From Fomitopsis serialis (Eukaryota; Basidiomycota; Agaricomycetes; Polyporales; Fomitopsidaceae), in NCBI RefSeq assembly GCF_022376445.1, contig NW_025954964.1:434001-498000 (forward strand): 64,000 nt of DNA, written 5' to 3'. Under the pieces are notes generated by a model. The model was not told where the DNA came from and did no database searches. It was given only the letters and a program-made list of their open reading frames with translations. The translations under genes were made by a program, and so were the position numbers. Shown piece after piece: positions 1 through 11,271 of the stretch (its first letter is position 1; each line of letters begins with the position of its first letter).

Positions 1-647
1 CTTTGATGGTATATGGAAAGTCACACAATAACACCATAGACCCAGGAGTGAACACATGTGCCATTTTAACAGTGTTGTATATATCATGGGAGGGTTCAAG
101 AAGCAGGTATTATTACACATGGTGCATTGTGGTAATATCTGGTGGAGTACCTGCCATTCCAAATAAACAGTAGAGAATCTGTATATATTGATAGGGTTTG
201 AACAACAGCAATATGGTGGTGAATTGTGCATGCATACAAAAGAAGTAAGTGTCAGCCAGCAGATGAAACCAAAAGTTATCTAACAAAGGTTGAAAACCTT
301 TGTGTCCATGGGACTTATGACTGGATACCATGACCATTGAGTAGGCATGACTGGAATACTGAGCAAAGGCAATAATGATTCCATGTGCAAGTCTCAGTGT
401 AAGTATGTGCTCTTCACAGACAGTTTCCTATGAATATAGCAATAACACACGGTGGCTTACTTACTCAATTGTAATATTGCTCATGATGAAGCACTGAAAT
501 CAACAATGTAGATAACCAGGATGCATAGAGTATTTGGGCTGTCAGACAGCAACTAGACAGTGAAAATGGGAAATAATGAATTCTTCACGCCTCAATGTGT
601 CTAAACCAATGGGATCGTACTGCCAGCCATGGCCCTCTCCAGCAAGT
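1..647 (+). mobile_element. A/B-family element, right end only (B terminus)
   Basis: AT-rich, CpG-poor DNA without a supportable gene. It finishes at 647 with the B terminus seen elsewhere in the window: GGGATCGTACTGCCAGC, then CCCTCTCCAGCAAGT. The other copies of this end are at 7400, 11272, 34657 and 48914. The opening of the window (about 1-330) is related to sequence inside the longer copies, for example near 5390-5700 and, inverted, near 12880-13160. The element starts outside the window. Its end lies next to an hAT transposase fragment, so it probably inserted into that gene or its intron. Confidence 0.55.
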
Positions 648-666
648 GGAGTATACGAGATGATTG

Positions 667-1037
667 CAGAACACTTACACATTGAAGCCAAATTGTTTAC
701 CTTAAGTATCACATTCAGCTCCTCGACAATCAGCCATTCTTCTTTGTCTAGTTCGTACTTCCGCAGCTTCAGGGACTTGTCAGCGGTGATCGCGTCAATG
801 GTGCTGCGGTATTCAAGAGCAAACTTCGACATCTTGTACGTTGAGTTCCAGCGTGTCTTAACATCGCGGGGTATCTGGCAAACGGGGAGCTTGTTGGCTT
901 GGCAGGTACATCACCAGGCTGGCAGCACGATCATGGTGGACTGTATCACAGCATATGCTAGCTGTCGAACCTGAAGGATATATTAGCAGATGAATGATGT
1001 GTGACAAATCTGGCACAGTGGCACGTACCTTCAACAA
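667..1037 (-). pseudogene. hAT-type transposase, downstream fragment
   Basis: Read on the minus strand, this encodes VRQLAYAV, then PRDVKTRWNSTYKMSKFALE, then YRSTIDAIT and LRKYELDKEEW. That is the central part of the hAT transposases common in Agaricomycetes, where PRDV.TRWNST and ALEYR.AID are conserved. A TGA stop (911-913) follows LPAW. A probable 5' intron runs from GTACGT near 1028 to TTCAG near 970, and a second intron appears to start after ILK near 690. The fragment is bounded at 1038 by the A terminus of one A/B element and near 647 by the B terminus of another. The preceding piece of the same gene is at 7402-7490, on the far side of the element. Non-functional. Confidence 0.72.
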
Positions 1038-2215
1038 TTACGATCCCTGAGGTACGAAGGTATCGTTCTTATGATGGACCACCATGAAACGCCTTAGCGA
1101 TTCCTCCAGAATGGCAGTTTGTTCCCACAGTGCACGTGACATGCAGCCACCCCGATAAGCAGAGATAAGTAACTGTTAGTATAGGTTGCTTATCTGAGTC
1201 TGAAATTTCAGACTCCCAGACAACGCAACTTGGACCAACAGATACAAACAAATGCAGTGGCTAAGCGCTCAGTTATGGATATGGGGCCCATGAAACGCCT
1301 TAGCAACTCCCCCAATAAGGAAACTGGTGAACATATCATGTGACTGGCAGCTTGGTGGCTCAATGCTGCAAGCGCTCACACACTGTAGTGCCTATATAGT
1401 CTCAGCCAGTAACAAGGCATAGTATACATAGTATACTCATCTGATAGTCCTTCATGCAGAGAGTATACAGGGATTTTACTGAGTGCATACAGTGGCTGGC
1501 TAGGCCAGGAAATGCAAAATATCAAAATGCACATGTGCCTCTGCAGATTCAAAGTACTTGTTTATGGCTGAAATATGTTCTGTATGCACACTGTGATATA
1601 TATGGGTGGTTTAGGCACTGTGTACTGCTCAGTGATTTCTATAACAGAGCTAACAAGGTCAACAATGGGTCATTTTACCATCCATTGCCATATTGTGGCC
1701 CATGGACACCATGTAATGACCAAAATTGGGACTAAAAGTAACCATGCACTTGTCTTTGATGTGTCTGTATATTTCATAGATTTTCTGGATTTTTCTGAGC
1801 CCCAGATTCACCAGTTTGTGTATGATTCCTCTTTGGGAAGGCAATATACTTCATATGGCAATTATGCAGCCACTGGCTTTGTCTTGCACACAGACGCAAG
1901 CACAGAATACATATATGCATCTATACTTACACTACCATCCTATGGGGTGTCCTCAACTACATGAGTAGTTCCTACAGTCAAGTAGCAGGCTTGTATGAAT
2001 AAGCTCACTGAGGTAACATCAGTGATGTTACACAGTTATTGGAAATGCTGCCTTTATTGATGTCAAGCATATCTCATAGACAGATTCAATCACATTCCCT
2101 GGTCCATCTCCAATATTCTCTGATTTTGCGCTTTTTCCTGGGTCTAAATAAGCCCATATAAGCAGAGTAATAGTCCGCACTTGCATCGCTTACTAAGCGC
2201 GCGCTAAGCGCCCAG

Positions 2216-2274
2216 ATGCCGTTCGGAGGTGCATCCGTGCGGAAATTTGGCACGGTTGCACCTCCGAACGGCAT
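2216..2274. repeat. 59-nt GC-rich hairpin palindrome
   Basis: Two 25-nt arms, starting ATGCCGTTCGGAGGTGCA, pair at 24 of 25 positions around a 9-nt loop (GGAAATTTG). The corresponding site in copy 2 (near 23285-23300) lacks it, with GGCATC running straight into TGGGCGC. The hairpin is therefore an insertion specific to copy 1 or a loss from copy 2. It sits beside the recurrent GCGCTTAGTAAGCG motif. Confidence 0.8.
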
Positions 2275-3382
2275 GAGAGAGATGCCGAGCTGCTCTGATT
2301 GGTGCAACAGCCCCTTTTCTGCCCTAATCAGGCAGGCTGCCGAGATTTTGGGCTGAGTTTGAATCTCAGCCACAGGCTCCTTAGTGGCACTGTACCTGCT
2401 GTACTGTGGCCCCACTAAAATGCGGAAAATTCCCAAAATAATCTATGTGATAGGTATGATGTCATAGAGTCTATAGCTGCTGTGACTTGCCCATTACCTT
2501 CAGTGGTTATGGCACAATTCACACAATAAAAAAACACACAAATGCCTCTGTGCACATGAGTGCATCCCTTTTCACCCTCAAAGTGACTCTTTTGAAGCCT
2601 GTAGACTGCCCATAGATTCTGTATGTCTTTATGACATCTGAAACCTGCCATAAAGGGTAGCTAACCTTCCCCAAATGGTAATACCAATGCAGCTGCTCAG
2701 TCTGGGCTCAGAAAATGCAGATAAAACCAGGGAAATTCTGTGCAACTGGACCCACTTGTAGTACCTGCTGTATGTAAGAAATTGATCCACTATAGGACCC
2801 CAGAGGCTATGACCAGTATGGCTTGCCCATGTATAAAATTCAAAATGCAGAGAAACACCCCTACCTCTGTAGACATGATTGGGTAGCATGTGACTGGGAT
2901 ACACTGACTGAGCTCCAACCAACTGTTATAGATATCATAAGCTCACCTCATAGCCCTTCATTCATAGTGTCTATCATAGTTTCTTGAGAGAAGTGGTTGA
3001 ATGAGTAGCAAAATGCTAAGATAAAAAACAGAAGTGACTCTGTGAATATGCATTTGTTCTGTTGCATCTGAAACACATGACAGATGTCCTCTATGGCCAA
3101 GTGTATAGTGTCCAACACATTGATGTCTCTGAAACATGCACAGCAGTGCTACAAATGGAGAAATATTGTCATAGCAAGTATGTGTTGATGTCCCAGCACT
3201 GAATAACTATACAGGACAATCCTCTCTACTTGTGAATATGCTCATAAATGCTCCACAGATCTCCTGGAATATTATCCGATTTTCCTGGACTTTTCTGAGC
3301 CCAAAACAAGTCAGATTTGCTGCAGTAACAGGCTGAACTTACATCGCTTACTAAGCGCCCGTTTAAGCGCCCGTTGCCGAAG

Positions 3383-3426
3383 CGGAGTCGTCGACAGGCC
3401 GGAATTCCGGCCTGTCGATGACTCCG
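3383..3426. repeat. 44-bp palindrome, one mismatch (copy 1)
   Basis: Each arm is built on CGGAGTCGTCGACAGGCCGG and the centre is AATT. The single mismatch (T at 3419) is a CpG-to-TpG change compared with the perfect version at 15207-15250. The flank again carries the GCGCTTAGTAAGCG-type motif. Confidence 0.82.
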
Positions 3427-6400
3427 GTCACTCAAAAGGGATTTTGGAGCACTCCCATTGGCTGGACTGCTGACAAATGTTACCTTTTAAAGTAATCTTT
3501 CAATCTCAGCTCTTCATGCCGAGTTTTTGATGGCTTGAAGCCACACTACCTGAGCTCTTACTAGAGCCCCATTGAATGTGGAAAAATCCCAAAATATTGC
3601 TTCTCCATGGGATGCCCCTTGGGTACTGATAGCAGTGTCCAGATTAGGTGTCTTTGAGAGTACTGACCATCATAAGTGATGATACTGAGGCATATAAGCA
3701 GATCTTGGTGTGTGTATGATGCTTCTACTAGACAGTTCCACATGTATGAGAGGCTCTGTGAAGTGGGGGATATCAAACATACAAAACGGCCATATATGGT
3801 CAGTCCCCTGCCCATTTGGGAAGTTGGCCGTGCATGGCCTCTGCAGGACTGGATAAATAGCAGGAAAATCAGAGAAAAATCAGATAGTACTATGAATTCA
3901 TATTGAGTTGACTGTTGAGGCTCCAATATGGCAGAAAACATATAATAATGCAGAATGACCCATGCATAGCCTGATGTAAGCCACTCTGTCAGTGAGTCTT
4001 GGTCCATCTTGTAAGCACCATTATCACCTGGAATTCCGGGGACTGGCAGCTCCAGACAGGATCCTAGGCTATTCTGTCTAGTTCAACTCTTCAATAGGCC
4101 CTGCAAAGGCAGGCTATTGGGCTGAGTTTGAATGCAAGCCACAAGCTCATTAGTGACAATGTATTTGCTGTGCTATGGTCTCCCAAAAAATCAAAAACAA
4201 TTGGGAAAATTCCTAGTCATGTATATGATGCCAGAGAGGCTTTACATAGTATGCTTTCCCATAGATTCATACAAATATAGCACCAGCATATGGCTCTGTG
4301 AACACTGGTTCTTTCACATTGTTTGTTTTTCCTGTGATGCTTACCAACTGCCTATGAATTGTGTGACCAAACCTGCTATATGTGATAGCTTACATTCCCA
4401 AAATGGAAAGTCTGAGTTACCTGCTGTGTCTGGGCTCAGAAAATGCGGATAAAACAAGACAATACTTCGAATGATTCCACTCAGGCTCACCTTGTACTGT
4501 TTGCTGTAAGTAGTGATTGGCTATAGCATATTCAGAAAATGGTGGACACCTGTGGCACAAAGGCTGTGGCACAGTTCATGCTGAGCATGTTCATGATACT
4601 CACTCTGTGTCACATGTCAATAGCATAGCCATCAGAATTGTGGGTCCACAGATCTTTTTCACACTGTACTGATCCTAAAAAGTGATACAAAGACATTGTA
4701 CAAGTTGTGTTATGCAGTTACTACTGTTGTGAGAAACTTCATAAACTAGCAATGTCATAAAGTGGGGCCACCACATTACCACACATAGTGTATCAAAGTC
4801 TTTGATGGTCTCTGCAATGCTAGATAAATAGTAGGAAATAAGATAAAATCAGACAATCCCATGACTTCACATTGTGCTGACTGTTGTAGGCCAATGCAAC
4901 AGTACATCCCACATGTGCTAATGCAGATGCACATAGCCTGATGTCAGCAGCTCTATTGTAGCAGTCCAGTATAAGCATGTCTTTGACTAATCTTGTCAAT
5001 ATGAAGCAGTGCCATTTATATAGTATGATGGTGCTATGCTTGGTTGTAAGTCCCTCAGATAATTTTGCCTGGAAGATATCTAACCTCTGTATGCACTACC
5101 ATCATCCTATTCTTATGCAATGGCCCTTGGTATGTGGAGATAGAAAAGGCAGCTTTCTTTCTGATTGGGCTCAGAAGAAGCCATGGTTGCTCTGGAAATA
5201 ATGCAGACTTGCATTGCTTACTAAGCAACAGTGAAGAGGCCATACTACCATGGACTTCTGAGCCAATATAAGGCTGTCCTTTTATAGATCTCTAGTCAAT
5301 AATATGATTTTGGGAGTACTCTCATTTTCTGCAATTATTTCCTTTTACATGTGATTATAAAATGTCAGCTACTCATGCTGGGTCCTTTCATGTTATATGG
5401 AAAGTGGAAAAATAACACTTTATACCCAGGTGTGAACATGTGTGATGTTTGAACAGCATTGGGAAGCATGAATATGTGGCAGTGTGCCTACTAGCACCCA
5501 ATTTGGCAGTTGATCCTGGATGGTATCTGCCATGCCAGAGGAATGTCAATATCAACATATGGTGTCTAATCCAAATATAGTACCATTGTATGTGCACACA
5601 CAGTCAGCCAGAAAATGACACTGGTAATTAATTACCTTGGGAGTGTCTGGAGATATAGAAATCCCTTGACTTATGACCAGAGTGCATGACCATTGATAAC
5701 AGGCATTACTAGAATACCCAGGAGAGGCTACAATGACCCCATGTGCAAGTCTTAGTATGCAGGCTGTTGTTAGAACTTAGGGACAAGGCATTTTCACAAG
5801 GAATTCCACACATGTGATCTTTGAATAGGATAAGCAGCAGTTGTTATCATTCCCGCACTTTGTTATGTTTATTGATTTCCTTTTCATGGACTTCACTGTA
5901 GTATTCACAATGCCTTCTCACCACATTCAGGTGATCTTTTGTTCCTCACATTGTCATGCTTTGTAGCACTTCATTGTGTATGTACTGACTGGACTATTAC
6001 CAGGCTCCTAGTACTTTCCTTAGGCCCCTTGTGACCAGATGATCTGAAAGCTGTTACTGGGTGACTATTAGCTCAGAATATTGATGATAATATTCCAGCT
6101 GGTAGGCAATCTATGAGTGGCTCATCAAGCTGTACACTATTTCTGAGTTTTCATAGGGCTACACTAGTGTTCAGGTTAACATCCATGTGGTCCCTCATGT
6201 TTCACAGAGCACATGCTTGATGATCAGTGGCAATCATTAACACACATACCCTTGCCTTGCTTTTTCGCTACTTTTTGAGCCTTATTGTGCATCTTGAATG
6301 GCCTGGGAAAGTGGTGGACTGAGTCTTCTACTATTTCGATTCTATGAAGTATTTATGTAGCTAAGGGGAGTGCACTTGGGAAATGCTCAAAAGGAGCATC

Positions 6401-7401
6401 CCTGTGAGAAGTCCAAATATTCATCTCATCTACCACTTGCTTCTGTACTCCTCTGTACCTTCAATCGTCCCAGACCTCAGTGATCAATCCTGCCCATGAC
6501 TCTATCAGTCTTGATGGCACTCACCATGGTGGTACAGTGATTCACATCATACATGAGCCCATTACTATTGGCTTGGAACTGTGGGCTGAGCTCCAATCCA
6601 GTAACATACCTTAGTATGGCTTTGTACTACTGGTCAGTGCCTGGTAACTGTTCACTTCAGTGTACAAATGGTGAGAGCAAACTGGACAGTCTTTGGTTGG
6701 ATTCCTTGTATAACATGACAATTCTGGAAGGGCCTTTTTTCAGAATCCCTTACTGGTATACTTATCTGTCTATTGTTGATTGGTTTGTACTTGGGGAAGT
6801 ACTGTCAACAATCTATTGAAAGACATCTGCCTGTATCAGAAGTTCTTTCTGATCAAGGGCTAATACTTGCACAACAGCAAGTCCCAGCTGAGTAGTTGTT
6901 ACTGTAGTCAACCTCCCAGATTCCCCTTCCTTGAGTTCTAGTTGATCTACAGGCATACTTCTTTGCAACATTTCCAAGCTATTTTCTCTTTGTTGATATC
7001 AACACAAGCCAGTGATACTGTTCATTAGTATTCTGATAATATTGGTTGAAACTTGGCTATTCACCAAGTAAGAAACAGATCCATAATGTCTGTATTTTCA
7101 ATGGAGAGTCTCATATGGAAATGCAAATACTTACTCAATTGGCATGTTGCTCATAATTGCAAACTATGATCCTCACATCAGAACAACATCATAAATTAGC
7201 AGGCTACTCTAAATGTTTATGCTATGAGATGGCAGCTGGATGGTGCAAAATGCGGAAGATATGTCAGTACTCTATGCAGGCAATATACTAGCAGTCTTGC
7301 TGAGCTTAACTTCTGATGTGGTGAAAATGATTTGTTCACAAACTGACATGTATCCAACAAAAGGGATCGTACTGCCAGCTATGGCCCTCTCCCCAGCAAG
7401 T

Positions 7402-7490
7402 GTGGTTCGGACTTCAGCTGTCTGTTCGAGGATCTCTTCCTTGGCCGCATCTGAGATGAGACAATTCATTGCATTAGTAACCTGATTATG
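7402..7490 (-). pseudogene. hAT-type transposase, upstream fragment
   Basis: The minus strand reads SDAAKEEILEQTAEVRTTL up to the B terminus of the A/B element. In the hAT family this segment directly precedes the LVK.R.LAY motif. The continuation (VRQLAYAV) is found at 1037 and below, beyond the element. Joining the two sides is consistent with one gene, although the reading phase is off by one base at the junction. A likely acceptor site (CATCTCAG) lies inside the fragment. Upstream of 7490 no further hAT coding sequence is recognisable. Confidence 0.55.
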
Positions 7491-9094
7491 AGCCAAATCT
7501 GTGGCAGGTCTATGGGTATGTACACACCGTGGAACACCGCATCACCGCAATGTGGGTATGCAGTAGTTGCAGTATGGCCGGATTCATACACCGCACCTGC
7601 ACCTGGGGATACCTCGGGTATGTTACCGCGGGTGCACCTGATACCCATGGCCTTCCTTAAGCACACACATGGTGATATCATTAAAAGTGCATACTCTAGC
7701 TCACCAAGCCACATATGCACTGGATATCTCAATATCACACTGTCTGAAACCTGAAACACCAAATGTTGTGCTCTAATTTCAGGCAAATCACTCCAAGATA
7801 TCATAGAGTCAATACAGGTAACACCCAACATGGTAATGTTACTACTGTATCTTGAAAGCTGACTGGCAGCCTTGTGGGACCTGTAGTTTATTTAATATTG
7901 ACCTTCCATTTCACAGTACTTTAAGATAGCTGCACCATGGTCCTCCAATTTATTGGGAATTTATGCAACTTTTTTGGGCCCAAAACAGTAGGTTTTGTCC
8001 TCAGAATGAGTATTCTGCACATTTTTGACCGCTTTTTTGCAGTCATATGATCAATGATGTGGGGTCGCAGCACTACAGCAATAAAGCACTGCTGCAAGTG
8101 CTGTGACCCCGCATCATGGATCATGTGACTAGCTGGACACAGTGGCCATCATGCCTTTTTTGGTGCAACAGAGATATGTATACATACCCAGCGATATGTA
8201 GCTAATTTTAACCAGGGAAATACACATTCCAGGCAAGTTATGGGAGGGCTTTTGCACAAGAAGTATCACAAAAGCTCACATTGCCCTAAATGGTGAGTAA
8301 CCTTCCCAATCCAGTAATTCTCCATAAAGTGAATGTCTGGCAGTTCATAAATTGCAGATAAATCAGAAGGTATTCATAGAGTACTATGGGATGTTGATGA
8401 GGCCTGTGATGTTTACAACATGTTACCATATATGGAAGGTAAGCAATAATATCATGTACAAGCATAAAATCAGCCAACCTTGCCCATTCTCAGCTCTGTC
8501 ATGGCACCATAAAGCATTTTCATGATGTCTGACACACATGGCTATACTGTATGGGTCATGTGCTCCATATCTAGGGTGAAAAAGAGCACTTTGAGTTCTG
8601 CAAAGTCACTTGTGTTTTGTTGGTATTTTGCATTTTCTGGCCTAACTTGCCACTATTGGGGCCCAACAAAATTACTGTAGACTCTATGAAACAAGGGCTA
8701 CAAGTTGACTATTTAACTGCCATATCTATATGTGGGTGCTTACTGTTGCAAAAAGTGATTGAATACATTGGAGTCCAGTGCCACTGGTCAGGTCACATGC
8801 CATGTTCACCACTTTCCATATTGGTCTCCAAGCTAGATGTTACAGGAGCCCCAAGTCCATGGGGAATGTCAGCCACAGCGTTTGTTTGGGTGTGTTGGTG
8901 CAAATTGCATCGTCTGGGAGTCTGAAATTTGAAACTCAGCTAAAGTGACCATAGTAAGTGTTACTTATCTTAGGTTATCTGGCACTCAAATAGTCACATG
9001 CACTGTGGGAAAAACCTGCCACATTGGGCTCCATGCTAAGTGTTACATTCTCTCCAGTCATGAGAATGATTTCTTCATACCTCAGGGATCATAA
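7491..9094 (-). mobile_element. Repeat-derived DNA ending in an A terminus
   Basis: No gene is supportable. The stretch 7500-7660 is unusually GC-rich for the region and carries repeated GGTATG/CATACC words, including a GGGTATG and ATACCC inverted pair. From about 7880 the sequence matches 41690-41880 in inverted orientation. The segment ends at 9094 with an A terminus in inverted orientation (CCTCAGGGATCATAA), preceded by the family's GTCTGGGAGTCTGAAATTT block near 8915. It is a damaged A/B-family copy whose B end was not found. Confidence 0.5.
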
Positions 9095-9621
9095 CAAGCT
9101 GACACTGGATACAAACACACCATGAGGCACTTTGACATCTGCAGAGGCACATGTGGATTTTTTTATTTTGCATTTTCTGGACCAGCCAGCCACTCTAGCT
9201 ACTCAATAATGATAGTGTATACTCTCTGAATGAAGGGCTATTAGATCAGTATACTAAGTGCACTACAAGTTGTTCCTAACTAGGGCTATGGGACAGCCTA
9301 TAAGTGTGAGCGCTAGCAGCAGCATGCTCCCTGGCTGACAATCATGTGATATGCTCACCAGTTGCCATATTGGGCGCCACTGGAAGTGTTTCTTGGGCCC
9401 TCACCCCAGGACAAAGCACTGAGCCACAGCATTTGTTTGGTGGTGTTGGTGCAAGTTGTGTCGTCTGGGAGTCTGAAATTTTTGAACTCCGCTAACTGAC
9501 CATAACTAATGTTAACTATACATCGTAAGCTGGGGGCAAATGACTGTACCTGTGGGAAACAACTGCCGCATCGGGCACCATCCATCATAAGAATGATACC
9601 TTCGTACCTCAGGGAACGTAA
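9095..9621 (-). mobile_element. Second A-terminus fragment
   Basis: A further A-type end closes at 9621, with GTACCTCAGGGAACGTAA as the last bases, and the GTCTGGGAGTCTGAAATTT block at about 9460. It has the same orientation as the fragment ending at 9094, giving two ends in tandem about 530 bp apart. The outer side abuts the 3' part of the Plavaka transposase fragment, so this piece probably truncated that gene. No coding sequence. Confidence 0.5.
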
Positions 9622-11271
9622 TCAGAAGTCCAATGACTAGGTACTGTAAGTGTGGAGATTTCTAAAGAAGTGAGGGAGGGAAACCGAGGTATTAGCTGAC
9701 AACTCTGGTGTATACTACTCAAAGGGATTATCTCGCTGGAGGGTGTCCTGTTAGATCGAAGCAGCATTTTGTTAACATTGTACATGAGATGTACAGGATC
9801 AGCATGAGGGGCGAGTTTGGCATACCACTCCACGTACGCAAGAGGCCCCTGTTCTGCCCATTTGGACAGCACAGGGACCTCCTGAAACGTGTGCCTATCG
9901 CAAATGGTCTTGGGTAGGTGGAAGACCACACGTAGCCTTCCAATTTGTGTCCCTGTTTTGAGAGCTCATTTTCAGCATGACACAGACATAGACTTTGAAG
10001 GAGACTAATCTTGTAACCCAGTCGCCTCCCCTTCTTCCCCTCAAAGTACAACGACGGTGTCAAAACGGTCAAAACGGGCACACTGGTCACCGCGCACAGG
10101 TTTGGCCTTCACTGTGTCGTCCTCCAGCTGGTCATCCTCTAAAGATCCAGTGTTGAGCTTGAAACTGTGGAATACATCCACATGCGCAAATCGGAGGTAA
10201 GTTGCAGCCTTCTCTGCTTCACAATTGGTGAGTGTACATCCCAGTTTCAGAGTGTAGACGTGTTGCGATAGAGCTTGCGTGAAACCCGGTGCAGCGTGTG
10301 CTTCTTGATTGGAGGGTAGGGACTGCTGGCAAACAGACGGTTGCACAGCCAACTTGATTCCTCTTTTGCCACGACTACCAGTATGTCCACCTGCAGTAGT
10401 ACTTGCTTCGTCCAAGGGGCCGCCGTCGTCTTCATGTAACTGATTGTAAGCAGCAATTTCTTCTTTGGCAAGTCACTCCTGAAGGACCTTGTACGCGGAT
10501 ATCTTCTCGCAACACTCGAGCCACCAAACCATCTGCAGACAAGTGTCGCGGTGGTTAGAGGCTTGCCAGGCCTTCTTGGGGCAGTCTATATGGAGATGTT
10601 CAAACATTTCAGTATTGTAATTATCTGTAGTACCGAGAGATCAAATGGAATCAACGTAGTGTTGGAGCGAATGAGATTTAGGTATGTTGAGGTGCTCATG
10701 AATGCTGAGTCCCTTCAAGACATGCTTGTTCTTGTGGTAGGTTTTCAGAGTGTCCTCAAGGTACGAAAGGGTGGTATCATCATGCGTGGGGTATTGGGCA
10801 ATGTAGATGAAGTCAAGAAGCATGCGGAAAGTAAGGAGGGCGGCCTTTGGAATGCGCCCAACGAGACAGCCGAGCAGGATGCAAGCAATGTCCTTGCACT
10901 TGGAACCGGAGACCTGAGAAAGGATGGATATGCTGTTTTTAAAATGAGGGGTACCGTAGGCAGGGGGTAGGCATCGTATATGATGCTCCTTCTCACCAAC
11001 GAGTTCTGTGCTCCACTCCACCAGATGTTTGAATACTCCCTGGTAGTGATGCAGGAATGAATATCTGTGAACGGAAGGTCTTGCCAGAACGGTTTGACGC
11101 AATAGCCTGAGACGTTGAATTCCTTGCATGCCTTCACAAAGGGAGCAGAGTCCCTGGAGCACTTTGAGTGTGCCTTGCACAGAACATCCAGTGTCCAGAT
11201 CTGTGTGCGAGGCGTACCGGGAGAGGAATCGTCCAGCGTGTTCTCCGGGAACTGGCAGTGTGGACACCCGT
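9622..11271 (-). pseudogene. Plavaka-type transposase, C-terminal half
   Basis: The minus strand starts with KYGCPHCQFPENTLD at 11271 and continues through KPFWQDLPFTDIHSCIT. After a frameshift near 11060 come QGVFKHLVEW, LLDFIYIAQYPTHDD, LNIPKSHSLQHYVDSI, GTTDNYNTE and finally LAYVEWYAKLAPHADP. These are landmarks of Plavaka transposases, including the FGTTDNYNTE and HLHID region. In-frame TGA stops lie at 10641-10643, where R is expected before the GTTDNYN block, and at 10473-10475. The 5' half of what seems to be the same gene is at 24467-26078, on the other side of A/B copy 2. The 3' end is cut by an A terminus at 9621. Non-functional. Confidence 0.8.

Larger units (their letters stand above)
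1038..7400 (+). mobile_element. A/B-family element, copy 1 (full length, about 6.4 kb)
   Basis: The left end (A) starts TTACGATCCCTGAGGTACG at 1038. The right end (B) finishes CCCTCTCCCCAGCAAG at 7400. Almost the whole length is repeated in inverted orientation at 11272-24466, and much of it again at 34657-38577. For example, 5380-5480 matches 13090-13180 in reverse complement, and 2403-2480 matches 16130-16205. No gene is supportable: open frames are short and change constantly. The interior is CpG-poor apart from two GC-rich palindromes (2216-2274 and 3383-3426). The two ends are not inverted copies of each other, although both carry TACGATCCC near the tip on the inward strand. It interrupts an hAT transposase gene, with a possible 3-nt CAA duplication. 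Confidence 0.75.

Noticed and set aside
1038..7400. A/B element considered as a Helitron
   Set aside because: The ends do not show TC at the 5' end or CTRR after a hairpin at the 3' end, and no Rep/helicase gene is present.
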